Notes under the pieces: model-generated | What the model was told of the DNA's origin: nothing | What the model saw: only the letters and a program-made list of their open reading frames with translations | Database searches by the model: none | Shown: positions 1-11,010 of the stretch, in pieces | How the letters are laid out: the number at the start of each line of letters is the position of its first letter | How positions within the stretch are numbered: the first letter of the stretch is position 1 | NCBI GenBank assembly: GCA_037951165.1 | Contig: JBBDHG010000187.1 | Location: 3,549,501-3,613,500, forward strand | Direction of reading: 5' to 3' | DNA: 64,000 nucleotides | Source of the DNA: Lophius americanus | Lineage: Eukaryota; Chordata; Actinopteri; Lophiiformes; Lophiidae | Position numbers and translations under genes: made by a program

Positions 1-263
1 TCGTGGTACGCGGGCGGGGGGTCGAACCCTCCCGTCCCGGTCCGCCCGCTGGTCTCGCCGTCTCCACTCGAGCCTAACCCGGGGGCAGGCCCGCTCTCCA
101 TAGGTTCGTATCCATAGCCGAGTCCGGGGCTTTCGTTGGTGAGGAGCGCCACAGCCTCGTTGATATCGTTCTTCGCCAGCCGGAGCGCTTTCCGTATCAC
201 GTCTGGATCCGGGAAACCCATACAGAGGAGCGTCGTGATGTGCTGCTCCTCTTCGGTCTCCAT
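1..263 (-). CDS. usp24: Ubiquitin-specific protease 24, first coding exon (5' partial gene)
   Basis: USP24 is a very large deubiquitinase (peptidase family C19, about 2,600 residues in vertebrates) that removes ubiquitin from target proteins. Only its N-terminus lies here. Reading the minus strand from the ATG at 263-261 gives 87 complete codons, open to the window edge, where the frame is cut after two bases. Residues 1 to about 45 begin METEEEQHITTLLCMGF and include RKALRLAKNDINEAVALL, the UBA-like helical domain at the USP24 N-terminus. A Gly/Ser/Pro-rich linker follows, then FDPPPAYHE, which also matches the family. The catalytic Cys/His domain lies outside the window. The start is chosen because the family begins with this Met and the leader upstream has in-frame stops. 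The exon is GC- and CpG-rich, as expected near a promoter. The gene diverges from bloc1s2. Recognition rests on recalled homology and is strong. Confidence 0.93.
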   Translation of the reverse strand, partial: METEEEQHITTLLCMGFPDPDVIRKALRLAKNDINEAVALLTNESPGLGYGYEPMESGPAPGLGSSGDGETSGRTGTGGFDPPPAYH

Positions 264-288
264 TTTTGGGATGTCTCCGTCTCACAGG

Positions 289-339
289 TTAATAGACACA
301 AGGTTCTCGGTACAGCCCTGTAGCTGTGCACGCCGCCAT
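289..339 (-). other. Upstream ORF in the usp24 leader
   Basis: On the minus strand an ATG at 339-337 opens a 16-codon frame ending in TAA at 291-289. That is 25 bases before the usp24 start codon. It does not overlap the main frame. It would matter only if transcription starts upstream of 339, which the sequence cannot show. Its ATG is embedded in the YY1-like motif, so it could instead mark the transcription start itself. Confidence 0.35.
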
Positions 340-342
340 GTT
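331..342 (-). promoter_or_regulatory. YY1-like site in the usp24 promoter
   Basis: The minus strand reads AACATGGCGGCG, matching the known YY1 consensus (AANATGGCGGC). Such motifs commonly sit just downstream of transcription starts in CpG-island promoters. It lies 68 bases upstream of the usp24 ATG within a CpG-rich block. Function is inferred from motif and position only. Confidence 0.5.
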
Positions 343-2156
343 TACAGTCCACTGCTTGCTAGCCTGTCACGACCAGCTTCCCGCACAACAGCGCCGACAC
401 AGGTGTTATACCGAACCGACCGCTGCCCGCCAGCGACCGCATGCTCCGCACGGGAGCGCGCGCACGAGTAGTTAGCATTACCAGTGAACAACATTTTATA
501 GATTTTATATCATTTACATCTATGTGAATAAATAAAGTCTGACATAAAAACATAAAAGACGTGCCTGCGAATTTAAAAACCCACGAATCTCAATCGTAAT
601 TTTGTATAGAAGCTGACAGCTGTCATGGTGCCGAAATGTATTTAATGCTTCTTTCTGGAAATAATGTATTCATCGTCTTCCTTTAACACAAGGTCGTTTA
701 CTTTTATATTGTGTTTATCAGAGAATCGAAATCTCGTGGCTGCATTTACATCTTGATGACTGTTGCAACTGATTTAAGAGGAAAATGTCAGAACAAATTA
801 ATATCCATAAATGATTAACACCACAGATTTTACTTTGGCGAGGGACACACACACACACACAGGTAGAAATTACATTGTCTTTTCATAAATACATGCTATT
901 CAAGATTAGTGCTCATCATTTAGCACAAATGCATTTTCCATCTTCATGTTTATGGAGTGATGCATGAAAGGTGCAGATTAGCTGGGCAGTAAAGCATGAG
1001 CTCCAGTAACATCATGTGGAATAATTTGGGTTTACTATAAGCATGCATTTTGTACCATCATTAAAATATGAAAGAAAACTCGGACTACTCTGGGTTATTT
1101 TGTAGTAGTGACAAGATTGACTTAACATGACAAGTTATTTTTATGTTAGAGGAAATCAGTAAAAAAAAAGTTCATATTGAAAAAAGGCAACATGAATTTG
1201 TAGATCGAATAGTGAAAAGACTTTCAAGGAAGAACCAAATTTAATTTGAGACCCATTGTGACAGATGTTCGAAGAGCAATGTATAATCTTTTGATTTATA
1301 TAATTTTTCTTCCTGTCAACCATACTTCCTTTTGTCCTCCTAGTTCAAAACAGCCAATTTATTTTGACTGTTTAGGAAATAAAGCACCAATTCTGCTCCA
1401 GTTCTGTTACAGATATTCAGCATGTAAAAAGGTATATTTACCTCATTTATGCTTAACACTTACGCTTGTTTTTGAGTAGATTAAGCAGAAGTTATCATTT
1501 ACTTTGGGTTATCACAGCATAGTTTGTATATTAGTCTGGATATTGCTAGGCCAATGTGTGTGCATGTGTGTTAATTTGCTGGAAAAGCAAAACAATGTCA
1601 CTAATACACTAGAATAGAATAGAAGAATAGAGGATCACAGATGCTATAAATTGAAATGAAATTATTAAGAGTCAATGGAAGTAGTGGTCATTCATTTTAT
1701 TCACAAAAAGCAAGGTTTGGAAGCATCCATATTAATTTTTAATGATTATTTAATTAAATGAAGTTCCACAGCAAAATATTAAAGATTCCGGTTTCTAGAA
1801 GCGATACATGCCCGTTAATTAAATACAATTAAATACAAATTAATACATTTAATAATTAATAAATAAATAAATTAAATACAAATGTTCCATTTATGATTCC
1901 GAGGAGTTGGAAGACTATTAAAATCAAAATAGGGAAACATCTATGTGCAAAAAATAGATCTTAATTCGTTGACATTTTATAGACACATTATCAATCATTT
2001 AAATTAAAGATGCTGATCTTGTATGTCTTTAACAGAAACGCTGTATAAACTTGTTTTATATTATCACTGCCAGTATTCATTCATACCAGTCCCTCAAACA
2101 GCGTAAGGGCGTGGCAATGCGCGCGAGCTGGGTGGTGGTTGTGGTGGCGGGCGGAT

Positions 2157-2179
2157 GTCACGTGACTCCGCTCATGTGA
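2157..2179 (+). promoter_or_regulatory. Paired MiT/TFE E-box octamers (CLEAR box plus M-box) upstream of bloc1s2
   Basis: GTCACGTGAC at 2157-2166 is a full match to the CLEAR consensus bound by TFEB/TFE3/MITF. TCATGTGA at 2172-2179 is the M-box octamer of the same factors. Their centres are 14 bp apart, and the second ends 22 bp before the bloc1s2 ATG. The gene product works in lysosome-related organelle biogenesis, so this input is biologically reasonable. Binding is inferred; USF factors also recognise CACGTG. Confidence 0.6.
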
Positions 2180-2201
2180 TGAAAATCTAAACAGGAACAA
2201 A

Positions 2202-4666
2202 ATGGCTGCGACGGGAGATGACGCCGCTGCCATGGACAGCATATCCAGGGCACCATCGCTCCATTCAGCTGCTATTAATTCGGCAACCAGCTCCAACAGT
2301 CAGGGAGATGGTCCAGAGGCAGTGGCTGAGAGCCCGGTGGTCATTCCTAGAAAAGCCACCGCCAGCAGTGAGTGACGGCTGCTGCGCAGCTAGCGGATGC
2401 TAACGTAGCATATCGTAACAAATCACTAAGCTACGTTGGTGTCGATTCTATCATAAACAACTGGTTTTTCTTGTTTCGCTATCTTTAGCTTTTATTTTCT
2501 ACCCTGCACGCATTTAGCGTTAAAACCGTGTTGCCAATCTGTGCTCTGTCGTTGTTGCATTCCTGCTTCAGGTGATGGGGGTGTGGAGACAGCAGAGGAG
2601 GCTGTAGAGCCAGCGGAGCAAGATATAAACGAGTTATGCACTGATATGTTTGAAAAGATGGCCACATTTCTTCAAGGAGAACTGACAGGTATATTATTCC
2701 ACCCAGCCCAACTTCCCTCACGGGGGAAACACAATTGGGAGCAAAATTATTCTTTGTTAATAAGGTTTATTGGAAAGATGCACAACAATCAGCAATATTT
2801 TTCTGTCACAATTCCCAGCTCTGAGCCGTGGTATTAAGACATTAGTAGAAAATATTTCATGCTCAGTAAGCTGAAAGGTGGATTCGATCTTACTGTCCAG
2901 GACATCCCTCAGATGCCTGATGGTTTTAGATCTGCAGGATGTTTTTTTGTTAAATCATTTCTTGTGCCCGAAGATACAATATCCTTTAAAAAACACATAT
3001 TGATTGGCCATTTTGACAGAATTTGTTAACATTTTTCCCCTTCCCAGACTACATTCCATCGATAGGAAGACATAATCCATATAAGGAGAGAAAAATGAAA
3101 ACAATAATAATACAAAATACACATAAAAACTTTACACATACAGGCTTTGTTATTGCAATTGTTTGGCAATTCTCAGTGTAGTTTCTCTGTATCTTCTCAA
3201 TACAATTGTGGCCAACATTATATTCAAATTTACATTTAACCTAACGTATTAATCCCCTTTATTTAAAATGTAAGGGTCCTTTCTTTTCCAAACATCATTT
3301 CATTTTATTTATTTTGTGGGTCAGATTTTCCATAATTAACATATATCTTCCACGGTCTTCATCCACTTATTTACCTACGGAGGTTCATTATTTTTCCAAT
3401 TTCTCTTTATTTGTTTAAGTGCTGTGATTCTCAGTATCCAGAAGACAGATAAAATTCATCTTTAGATACATCTTTTGGGCGTATTCCCAATAGTATGTTA
3501 CATATCTCTAGTTTTCCCATCTTCCCAGATATCGACTCATGTCCATGATGGTCCACTAGTATATTTATAACTTTCCACAAGTGAAAGAAATAGACTGAAT
3601 TATCTTCTCTCCAATCTCTCCAATGCTTGGGTTATTTTGTGTATATCTGGATACATTGGTGTTATAAAGTATCTAATATTTCTTTTGTTTAAAAGAAATA
3701 TTTCTTATACATATCATCATAATCATCTCTCAAATGTATAATCCTAGCCAGTTTTTCTATTTGCGCTATTCTTATGTACCTCTGTATCCTTCTGTTTTCT
3801 TTCAATGCATAATCCCGTCATGTCCGTCCTTACACATTCAGCAACTTGTGAGGATTACTGTCTGTTGGAGAACATGAACAAGCTCACCAGTCTGAAGTAC
3901 ATGGAAATGAAGGACATCAGCATCAACATCAGCCGCAACCTGCAGGATCTCAACAGCAAGTGTGAGTAAGAAAACACCAAAAGCTGTCATCATATGTCTG
4001 TGTTTTCTAGTTCATGTCTTATATCCACCACTACAGCGTGATCGTTTGTGTTTTTTTTTATGACTTAGATGCTAGCCTACAACCCTACTTGGACCAGATA
4101 AATCAGATTGAGGAGCAAGTGTCTTCACTAGAACAGGCTGCTTACAAACTGGACGCATACTCCAAAAAACTAGGTAAGACACTCGATCTACACCGGTGTC
4201 CATTCTTAATATTTTGAGTCCAAGACTGCAGAGTGATTGAATTCCGTTAATTTAACCACTTTTTACAAGTGAATACCTGCCAGCCTGGTAACAGTCCTGC
4301 TGTCATAGGCCAATCAGTGTTTGTATAATTCCACAGTGTGCTTCCTTCACCATGTTTGGTGAATATCCTGCCAATGACAGTTAGCTTCCCTCAGACTGGA
4401 GAGATGGAACAGTCACTTTCTCTCTCTGACCATAAGCCATCCTGACCAGCTAGTATATTGCAAGTAGTTGTGACCTCCATCAGCAGATGGTGCTGTTTGA
4501 CCACAAACAGTCATTCACATAAATATTGCAGCATACAGCTTGAAGAGACAGCAAGTCACTTGATCATTTGGACTTTAGCAGCTGTTCCCCACAGACTCAT
4601 CAAGCCCTTGTCATTCCTTTCCTTTCCAATCCAGAGGCCAGATTCAAGAAACTGGAGAAGCGATGA
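2202..4666 (+). CDS. bloc1s2: BLOC-1 subunit 2 (also BORC subunit), complete five-exon gene
   Basis: Coding exons are 2202-2367, 2572-2688, 3842-3961, 4069-4173 and 4635-4666. All introns are GT-AG and phase 1 (204, 1153, 107 and 461 bp). The joined frame is 540 nt, 179 residues, ending KKLEKR-stop. The protein is a small coiled-coil subunit of BLOC-1 (cargo sorting to melanosomes and other lysosome-related organelles) and of BORC (lysosome positioning). Residues about 75-179 match the family closely: DINELCTDMFEKMATFL, then LLENMNKLTSLKYMEMKDI, then LQPYLDQINQIEEQV and AAYKLDAYSKKL, all heptad-rich helix. Human BLOC1S2 is 142 residues. Here exon 1 adds a Ser/Ala-rich, probably disordered N-terminus. 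The ATG at 2202 has a good context (AACAAAATGG, also YY1-like); an in-frame Met at codon 11 is an alternative start. No frameshift or stop is seen, so the gene looks intact. Confidence 0.95.
2689..3841 (+). other. bloc1s2 intron 2, AT-rich, possibly containing retroelement debris
   Basis: This is the largest bloc1s2 intron. From about 3010 to 3830 it is strongly AT-rich with runs resembling the antisense tail of a fish LINE, but no reading frame or terminal repeats survive. The acceptor AG at 3840-3841 precedes exon 3. A retroelement origin is a weak inference. Confidence 0.3.
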
Positions 4667-5440
4667 TGGTGAAAAGAGGCACACTTGAGAGTTCTGGTGC
4701 CTTCTGACCTTCTTTAAACCAGCTCAGCTTTGCTTTCCTCGCTCCCTGCCAGCGGAGCCTGGAACTGCGGGGAGGATGTGAACTGAGACTGAAACAACAA
4801 ACAGTCAGACCGCTTAGACACCCAGAAACGACCAAGGAGGAAGTAGCTGAAGGTTGAATTAGCACTGCAACGCTTAGCTTCGATTTGCTCCTCCATCACT
4901 GACTGTGGCAGATGTCGTGCGGCCGGAATGTATGGTTGTAAACCCACGTCCTTTTACCGATACACGTTCAGTTGGCATTAATCTTCCTTAATTACCAACA
5001 TATCCTAAGAGAGTGGTGGAATCAGAAAACACAAATTTATTCCTGGACAAAAAGTAACAATGCACATTGACCTGTACCAATATAGTATACCTTATACTAG
5101 GTATACTGGTATACTAGTATAATACCTTTATTATATGGATAGAAAGTAATTCACTTCCTCATAGATCTGTTTTTAATTGAATCCCACCTTTTTGTCCCGA
5201 GTATTTCAGGAAACCAACCTCTTGACAGATAAGTATCTTAGCCGTGTTTCGGTGTCATACATTTGCAAGCAGTTGCAGAAACTGGTTACATTAAAAAACG
5301 ACTGTGTCAAGAGCAGCTGAGAATAAGATGTGTTTAATATTTGCAGCTTAAAATGAAAGATATGATATGAATGAATTGATCCATTATGTCTCGCTGCAGT
5401 TTTTTTTCATATTAATAAACAGTAATATGCATATTGTGAC
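4667..5440 (+). other. bloc1s2: Predicted bloc1s2 3' untranslated region
   Basis: After the stop at 4664-4666 no further exon is evident. The first canonical polyadenylation hexamer is AATAAA at 5414-5419, followed by a GT-rich stretch around 5433-5450. A weaker ATTAAA lies at 5290-5295. A cluster of short nested palindromes built on GTATAC/TATACTAGTATA sits at 5085-5125. UTR extent is predicted, not observed. Confidence 0.4.
5414..5419 (+). terminator. Candidate polyadenylation signal of bloc1s2
   Basis: AATAAA, about 750 bp after the bloc1s2 stop codon, with a downstream GTGACGTGAGTGTTT-like GT-rich element. It is the best hexamer in this interval but unproven. Confidence 0.4.
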
Positions 5441-7109
5441 GTGAGTGTTTACCTAAACATGGGCTGACTTCTGACAGCAGGTGGCAGACACGCACCATGA
5501 TACAGACTTGATTGGCTGCACACTGGATTTCTGACTAGCTCTGATAAACCTGATCCACTCCTGAAGCAGTTTTGAGTTTCAGCCTTCTCAGAATAAGACA
5601 TTCTGGGGATAGTGAGACCAGCAGAGGGAACCACATGAGACACGCTTGACAATTCAAAGTAGATGTTCAGTGTTTGACTAAAGGGGCATGAAATGCCCTC
5701 ACATCCGTTTCTACCTAATATAAGTGGTCTTAGAGCAAAACCCAGAGCTCTTTCTGCCAGGGGCTCCACATTATCCAAACTGACAGAGCCTCCCTACTGA
5801 GTGTGTGTGGGAATGTGCCTATTGGATCATGCACTTGTGTGCGTGTTTGTGCAAGAGCTAATCTAAAACAGGTCTCTGTCATTAGTCCAGTTGAGGCCCT
5901 GGCACTAAGGGAGCTCATTATTCATACTGTAACATTATTTACTGTTGCACTGATCCTTCCATAACTCTTTTCCTGCCTCCTCCTAGTGCCCAGGGGCATA
6001 AATTAATGTCTCCTCCCAAGGGCCCTCGAATCGGGTCTATTAAAAGATTTCTGGGTTGTTTTCTGAAAGCTGAAAGTGAGTGGCAGGATGCAGTCAAGCA
6101 GAGAAGAGAAGGCAACAGAGTAATCATATTTAAACCACACTAAGTGTGCGTTCGATGTTTTCAGAGCAACTGCATGGAAAGTGCAGATGCAGGAATGGTC
6201 GGAGGGTAACGATTGATGTGAGGCCGCACTCAAGGTACTCATCTTATTAAATCTGGGATAAAAACAGTGCTACCTAGATGTAAGGGATTTAGTCTACAGA
6301 AATAGGTTTATATTTTAAATGGTGGGACCCCTTGCCTTAACAGAAAAGAAACCAGTGACACAAAATATACAACAAAAAGGATGCAACCACTCGAGTTGAT
6401 TAAGCTATTAGTAAACTATATAGCGGACGTCATCGCCACAGAGTTTATCTTCCTTCCGTTAAGTTGTAGTTGAGGCCTATTAAGGAAAGTGTTCCCATGT
6501 GTTTCAATCTATGCATATGGAGACTTGGAAACAACATCCAGCAGACACACTCATGGTGAGAGCCGGTCAACGTAATCTGTTTGAATTACTCTGACCATTG
6601 AGTTTTTTCCTTCTTTGGATTATTAACCCGGTGTGTGTGTGTGTCCGCTATCTCTGTAGTGTGTTTACTTTCACGCAGTCTTAACATTGTCACTAGCAGG
6701 AAGTCGTTCCACGCAGCATCAAAACTTTTGTAACCTCACGACATTGAACATATAAGACAGAAAATGTTTATCAGTAAACTGAGCACCTAGTTTCCACACG
6801 GGTTTGTTTTGTGTTTGCTTTACTGAATGAATTTAGTGCATCCAAAGTGTTGAATGCAAAGTAATTCTTTGTGGATGAATAGAAACTCCCCTACAAACAT
6901 GGGAGAGGAGCTTTATTTTTTTGTATGTGCATGCAGCACTACTGAGACAAATACAGGACAAAAGTAGAAGAGGACTCCTCAGAGCACGTACACCTAGCAT
7001 ACCCTTTAAATCCAATTAAATCCCCTTGATTGTTGATTATCAATTTAACCTAACAAGGTTAGGTTAATAATGAAAGCGGGGGCGGGGGCAAAAAATCACA
7101 AGTCAACCT
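5441..7109. other. Gene-free non-coding stretch
   Basis: No conserved coding frame, splice-flanked exon or recognisable element was seen. The only structure noted is a short perfect palindrome, TTAACCTAAC with its complement and a 3-bp loop, at 7045-7067. Frames on either strand are short and lack protein-like composition. Confidence 0.5.
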
Positions 7110-7725
7110 TTTTAACTGGATCTATAGCAAACATGAGTGACTCCTTGTCTGGTACAAACCCCCAAGTTTCATGAAGATCTGTCTAGTAATTTATGAATAC
7201 TTGATAAAAATGCTGAAAAAAGATCGATTGCATTGGTAAAAGAAGTGAAAAATCATTGTACCAACCCATAATCTATCCTCACCAAAGTGTCTTGGACACA
7301 TGCCACACCCATTTCTACTTAATCCATCAAGAAGTCCATTCCAAAGTTATGACAACCTTTTAAAAAAATTCCCAATTCCAAATCCTTGCGTTTCCATGTA
7401 TTTGAATCCATTCTAAAATTCTCTGGATTCTTCCTAGCTTCATGCAGAACTCTGACCCACGCTCCACCCCTCTAGAAAGCTTTGTGGAAATTGATTTAAT
7501 AAGTGTTTTGTAATCAGGGAAAATATTTTAATAAAAAAAAAAAGCACAAATGAAAGCAAGCGGAAACAAATTCCTGGATCCACCTCAGAATGTAATGAGT
7601 TCTTTCCTGGCCAGGGCCAAGTTTCAGGAAATCTGTGCCGTAATTTTAGCATAAGCCTGCTAACAATCACAGCAAACTACAAACAGGTGAAAATATACTC
7701 TCCTTGGCGGAGGTAAGTGAGGAGG
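7110..7725 (+). repeat. Teleost interspersed repeat ending in TCCTTGGCGGAGGTAA-type tail
   Basis: The segment contains phrases recurrent in fish genomes: 'AAGTTTCATGAAGATCTGT' near 7167 and again a diverged copy near 7620, a GGATCCACCTC block at 7577, and the tail CTCCTTGGCGGAGGTAAG at 7700-7717. It is probably the 3' part of a LINE or a SINE that shares its tail. A shorter minus-strand relative lies at 43052-43165. Family assignment is from memory of fish repeats. Confidence 0.5.
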
Positions 7726-8089
7726 AGGATGGCCTGCCAGTTGTGAAACCAATATGCGTCTGCTGTACATCTCACATAGCTAGCATGCTACCTTTTTTTT
7801 CAGTTTGAATCTTTTTTAATAGAGTTGTAATAGAATCAGAATGGAAGCACATTTATTTCAGGCTAATTTTGTGAGGAACTCAAAAATTTGGTACGAATCT
7901 GGCTGAGGCTACAGAGCTTTGTGTCTTGAGAACAACATCGAAGCCCCCGAAGGAACTGTACTACCCCCCCGTTCCTCTTCACAATCTACACCCCGGTCTT
8001 CTACTGCAGCTCTGAGTCATGTCATCTGCAGAAATCCTCAGATGAAACTGCCTTTGTGGGGTGATTTGAGGATGGAGAGGAGAAACATA

Positions 8090-8280
8090 CAGGAAATATA
8101 CAACCGACCTTTCACAAAATCAATCCAGTTCTTCCTCACACTAAGGTCTATGTTGGAATAAAATTTGAAATTGATCCATGAAATGGTTTTGAGTTATTGC
8201 GTTAACAAGAAGGATCTGTCGCGGCGATAACGATTCAATGATATCCCAAACTTTTTAGGGAATATAATAACCATTCAGTC
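8090..8280 (+). repeat. Dispersed 'CTCCCCCTAGTG' family, 3' part of a copy
   Basis: It starts ATACAACCGACC and continues through AAAATCAATCCAGTTCTTCC, GATCCATGAAATGG, GAGTTATTGCGTTAACA and GGCGGCGATAACGATTC. These blocks occur in the same order in copies at 31070, 39090 and 51425. Only the 3' half is present; the core block is missing upstream. Confidence 0.7.
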
Positions 8281-8289
8281 TCATCTTTT

Positions 8290-10875
8290 AGAGGGTGTTA
8301 CGCCAAAAAGGTTTATTCATACCTTCCTGTATACAAAGGTTTGCTTATGTGATAGTAAAGAAGAAAATTCTTCTGAGAAAAGTTCCATCCCGCCTCACAG
8401 AGTTGTTATGTATCTCCAGATTTATCGCATTGGGTTTTTAAAAAGTGTTTCCTCATCCTGTTTGTCCCTTAATAGATTCCGACTTGGGATCATTCCGCTG
8501 CACTCAGTGACCATCAAGATATTTTTAGAGAAATGACTGTCATAACCAAAAACATTTGCCTCTATTCCTCTCTTCTAAATCCCTGTTACTTTTCTGATCC
8601 CCATCCATAATGTAAATGCTGACACCACACACAGCAGGGGGGCCTTCTGCAAACAATAAGGCATCTTGCAATCCTCATCCCCCGTCCAGAATGCAGAACC
8701 TTGCACATAAAAGTCTCAGAGAAGGCATCAACATATCTTAACATTTGTCACGTACAATACGTAAATAGGTTACATATCAATTACATATGAGTGATTTTTA
8801 TTGTATTACACTGTGGCTTCAACTTACATACAACTCAAAATCGACCAAATGGACCCGACTCAAAGAAATAATTCCAATTGAGATCTTTAGAAAGGATAAA
8901 GGCTTCAGTTTGATTGGGTCTGACAGACATCAGGAGCTTCCAAGACATGCCACAGAGAAAGTATCACACATATGTCCACCATCGCTACAGCAAATGAGCT
9001 CTCACAGTCTCAAGTGGAGATTGGCCCAGTTAACAATAACAGGGCAGCATGCCATGCCGCGATGTTGTGTAACTGACAAGCAAACATGAAGTTTGGGACA
9101 TTTCTGCTCAGCTGTGTTAAGAACAAGAATAAGAACACGGACGCTCAGAAAGTGAGCTTCAAACCACATTTGTTCTGTTTCTCGGCCTCGCTCAGAGATA
9201 GCATTTCAACACATTTAGTGCTATTGAGAAATGCCTCTCCATACTTTTCACTCACTTTCACACACAGGCCTTGATGGGATAAACAGCCCCTCCAAAGCTG
9301 CACTCCGAGTCAAGTTTAATACCCTCCTCTGCCCCCGTAAAGCAACGACGCTGTAAAGACGGCCAAGTAGTCTGAGATGAATGGCAAAGGTTTCATGTTT
9401 ACATCCATTTCAAAGCAGCCGATAGATCTGAGAGGTATTTCAGGGCAAATACAAGCCACATGTGAGATCTGAGGGACCGGGTCCCACTCCGAACGCCTTC
9501 CAGGAGAAGGGCATGGAAAGCGACACAAGGTCAAGGTTTGGCACGGCGATCATTCACTTCACTCTGCTGCTCGCACCTCCGTCATTCATGTGAGGATGTA
9601 AGAACAGGCGCAAAACCTCCATCACATCTAACCACCTTTGAAACCCGAACCTGAAAGTCGGCGTCCGTCAGATATGTTGATCTCGGAACACTTTGAGGGA
9701 CACTGGATGAATAGAATCCATTCTGATTGGACCAGAATGTCCGCACCATCAACCCTTTATTAAAAATCTAAAATGAGAGCAGATGGGCTTCGGAGACAGA
9801 ACCATAGGTGCAGTGTCGTTTTGGATGAGAGACAGAGCCCAGCCGTTCTCAGCAGGTAAGAGAGTCGGGGTATCAAACTGTGGCTCCGGTCTCAGAGCCG
9901 GCTCTGCTCCTGGGGATGGAAAGTGGTCCGGGAATCCTTTCTCAGCAGGAAGTCATGACAAGCAACACTGGAGACCTGCTCCGTGTAATACGAGTGAAAT
10001 GTGATATTGGTTTAGTCCCGTGGCGTCTTCTTGTGCGCTGCTGGTTGTGTCCCCATTTTGACTTTCCGCTCGGCTTTTATGTGGAGCACCATGTCTAAAT
10101 GGACTCAGCATCTCTTAGACCCCCATTAGAACCGCTCTCAGACTCCTTGGCACCAGATCCATCAGTGCGTGTATCTGTCTGTGCATGTTTGTAGTCCACA
10201 GTGACACATTGGACTTTATAGACAAAATGCTTTCATATGCTTTCATAAATACATGAAACTTCTGCTCTGAACACTTTTCTGTAAAACACATGCATCCTAA
10301 TAGAAACACATGTTGAGTGTCTTCTTTCTTTCTTTTGTAGACCTTTCTGCACCCATCAATACCTTTATATTAACATACTGACTTCCAGTAATGTGAGACA
10401 GGAAGTCACTTTTGCAGATTCAACCGGAACCTGTTCTCGTTCTTTAAAACTGACCCCTGCAGCCGTGAATGGCGAGCAAACACATCTGGCACTCAAACCT
10501 ATTATGTTTACGGAATTGGGACTTTTTAATGAATAATTCTTTCATGTTTTGCAAAATAAAAGGTCTCAATAATACAAAACATCGGTCACTTGTATCACTC
10601 ACGCATGCGATGATCATGTTAAGCACTGATGACTTACGATGTTATTTTTCTGAGGGGAAGGGCCCATGAGAGAAGAGAGGGGGCGGGGCCTAATGAAAGT
10701 GAGCACGACAACATCAGCCTGCTTGTGTTTGCGTGTGTTTGTTTTCCTCCGACAAGCTGGAATTTTATACCCAGCAGTTTTAATGGCAAGCATTTTTTAT
10801 TGCTGCATTAAGAATTTGCTTTAACTTTGCTATGTTTTTGTCTGCAATAAAAGGCAGTAGAACAGTCAAATGTAT
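8290..10875. other. Gene-free stretch
   Basis: Scanned on both strands, it shows unremarkable unique-looking sequence. Frames at 8787-9089 and 9783-10098 have chance-like composition and no splice context. No RNA gene, repeat array or transposon end was recognised. Confidence 0.45.
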
Positions 10876-10879
10876 TTTT

Positions 10880-10992
10880 TACATTTCTGGGAAGCACGCT
10901 GCAGAGTGGATAGACCAGATGCCTCACAGCAAGAAGATTCTGGGTTCAAATCCACCAACTACTGCCACAGTCCAAAAACACACAGCAGAGGC
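10880..10992 (+). repeat. Fragment of a widespread teleost LINE-tail repeat
   Basis: The text 'GCCTCACAGCAAGAAGATTCTGGGTTC…' followed by 'CCACAGTCCAAAAACACA' is the diverged form of a very common fish repeat. The same family lies in the opposite orientation at 54310-54650. This fragment abuts the hAT-like element that begins at 11011. Confidence 0.55.
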
Positions 10993-11010
10993 AAATCAGT
11001 GCCTCCAAAT

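Larger units (their letters stand above)
264..2201. promoter_or_regulatory. Divergent intergenic region between usp24 and bloc1s2
   Basis: The two start codons face away from each other across about 1.9 kb. Both ends (264-480 and 2095-2201) are CpG-rich and promoter-like. The middle (500-2080) is AT-rich with a short (CA)n at 846-861, an ATTAA/AATAAAT-rich block around 1740-1880, and no supportable gene. With GC-rich ends separated by AT-rich DNA, two separate promoters are more likely than one shared core promoter. Confidence 0.6.

Noticed and set aside
136..471. 111-codon plus-strand frame opposite usp24
   Set aside because: It is the antisense shadow of usp24 exon 1 and its GC-rich leader.
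2541..2837. 98-codon frame read through bloc1s2 exon 2 as a separate gene
   Set aside because: It is exon 2 plus flanking introns; the true product is the spliced bloc1s2 frame.
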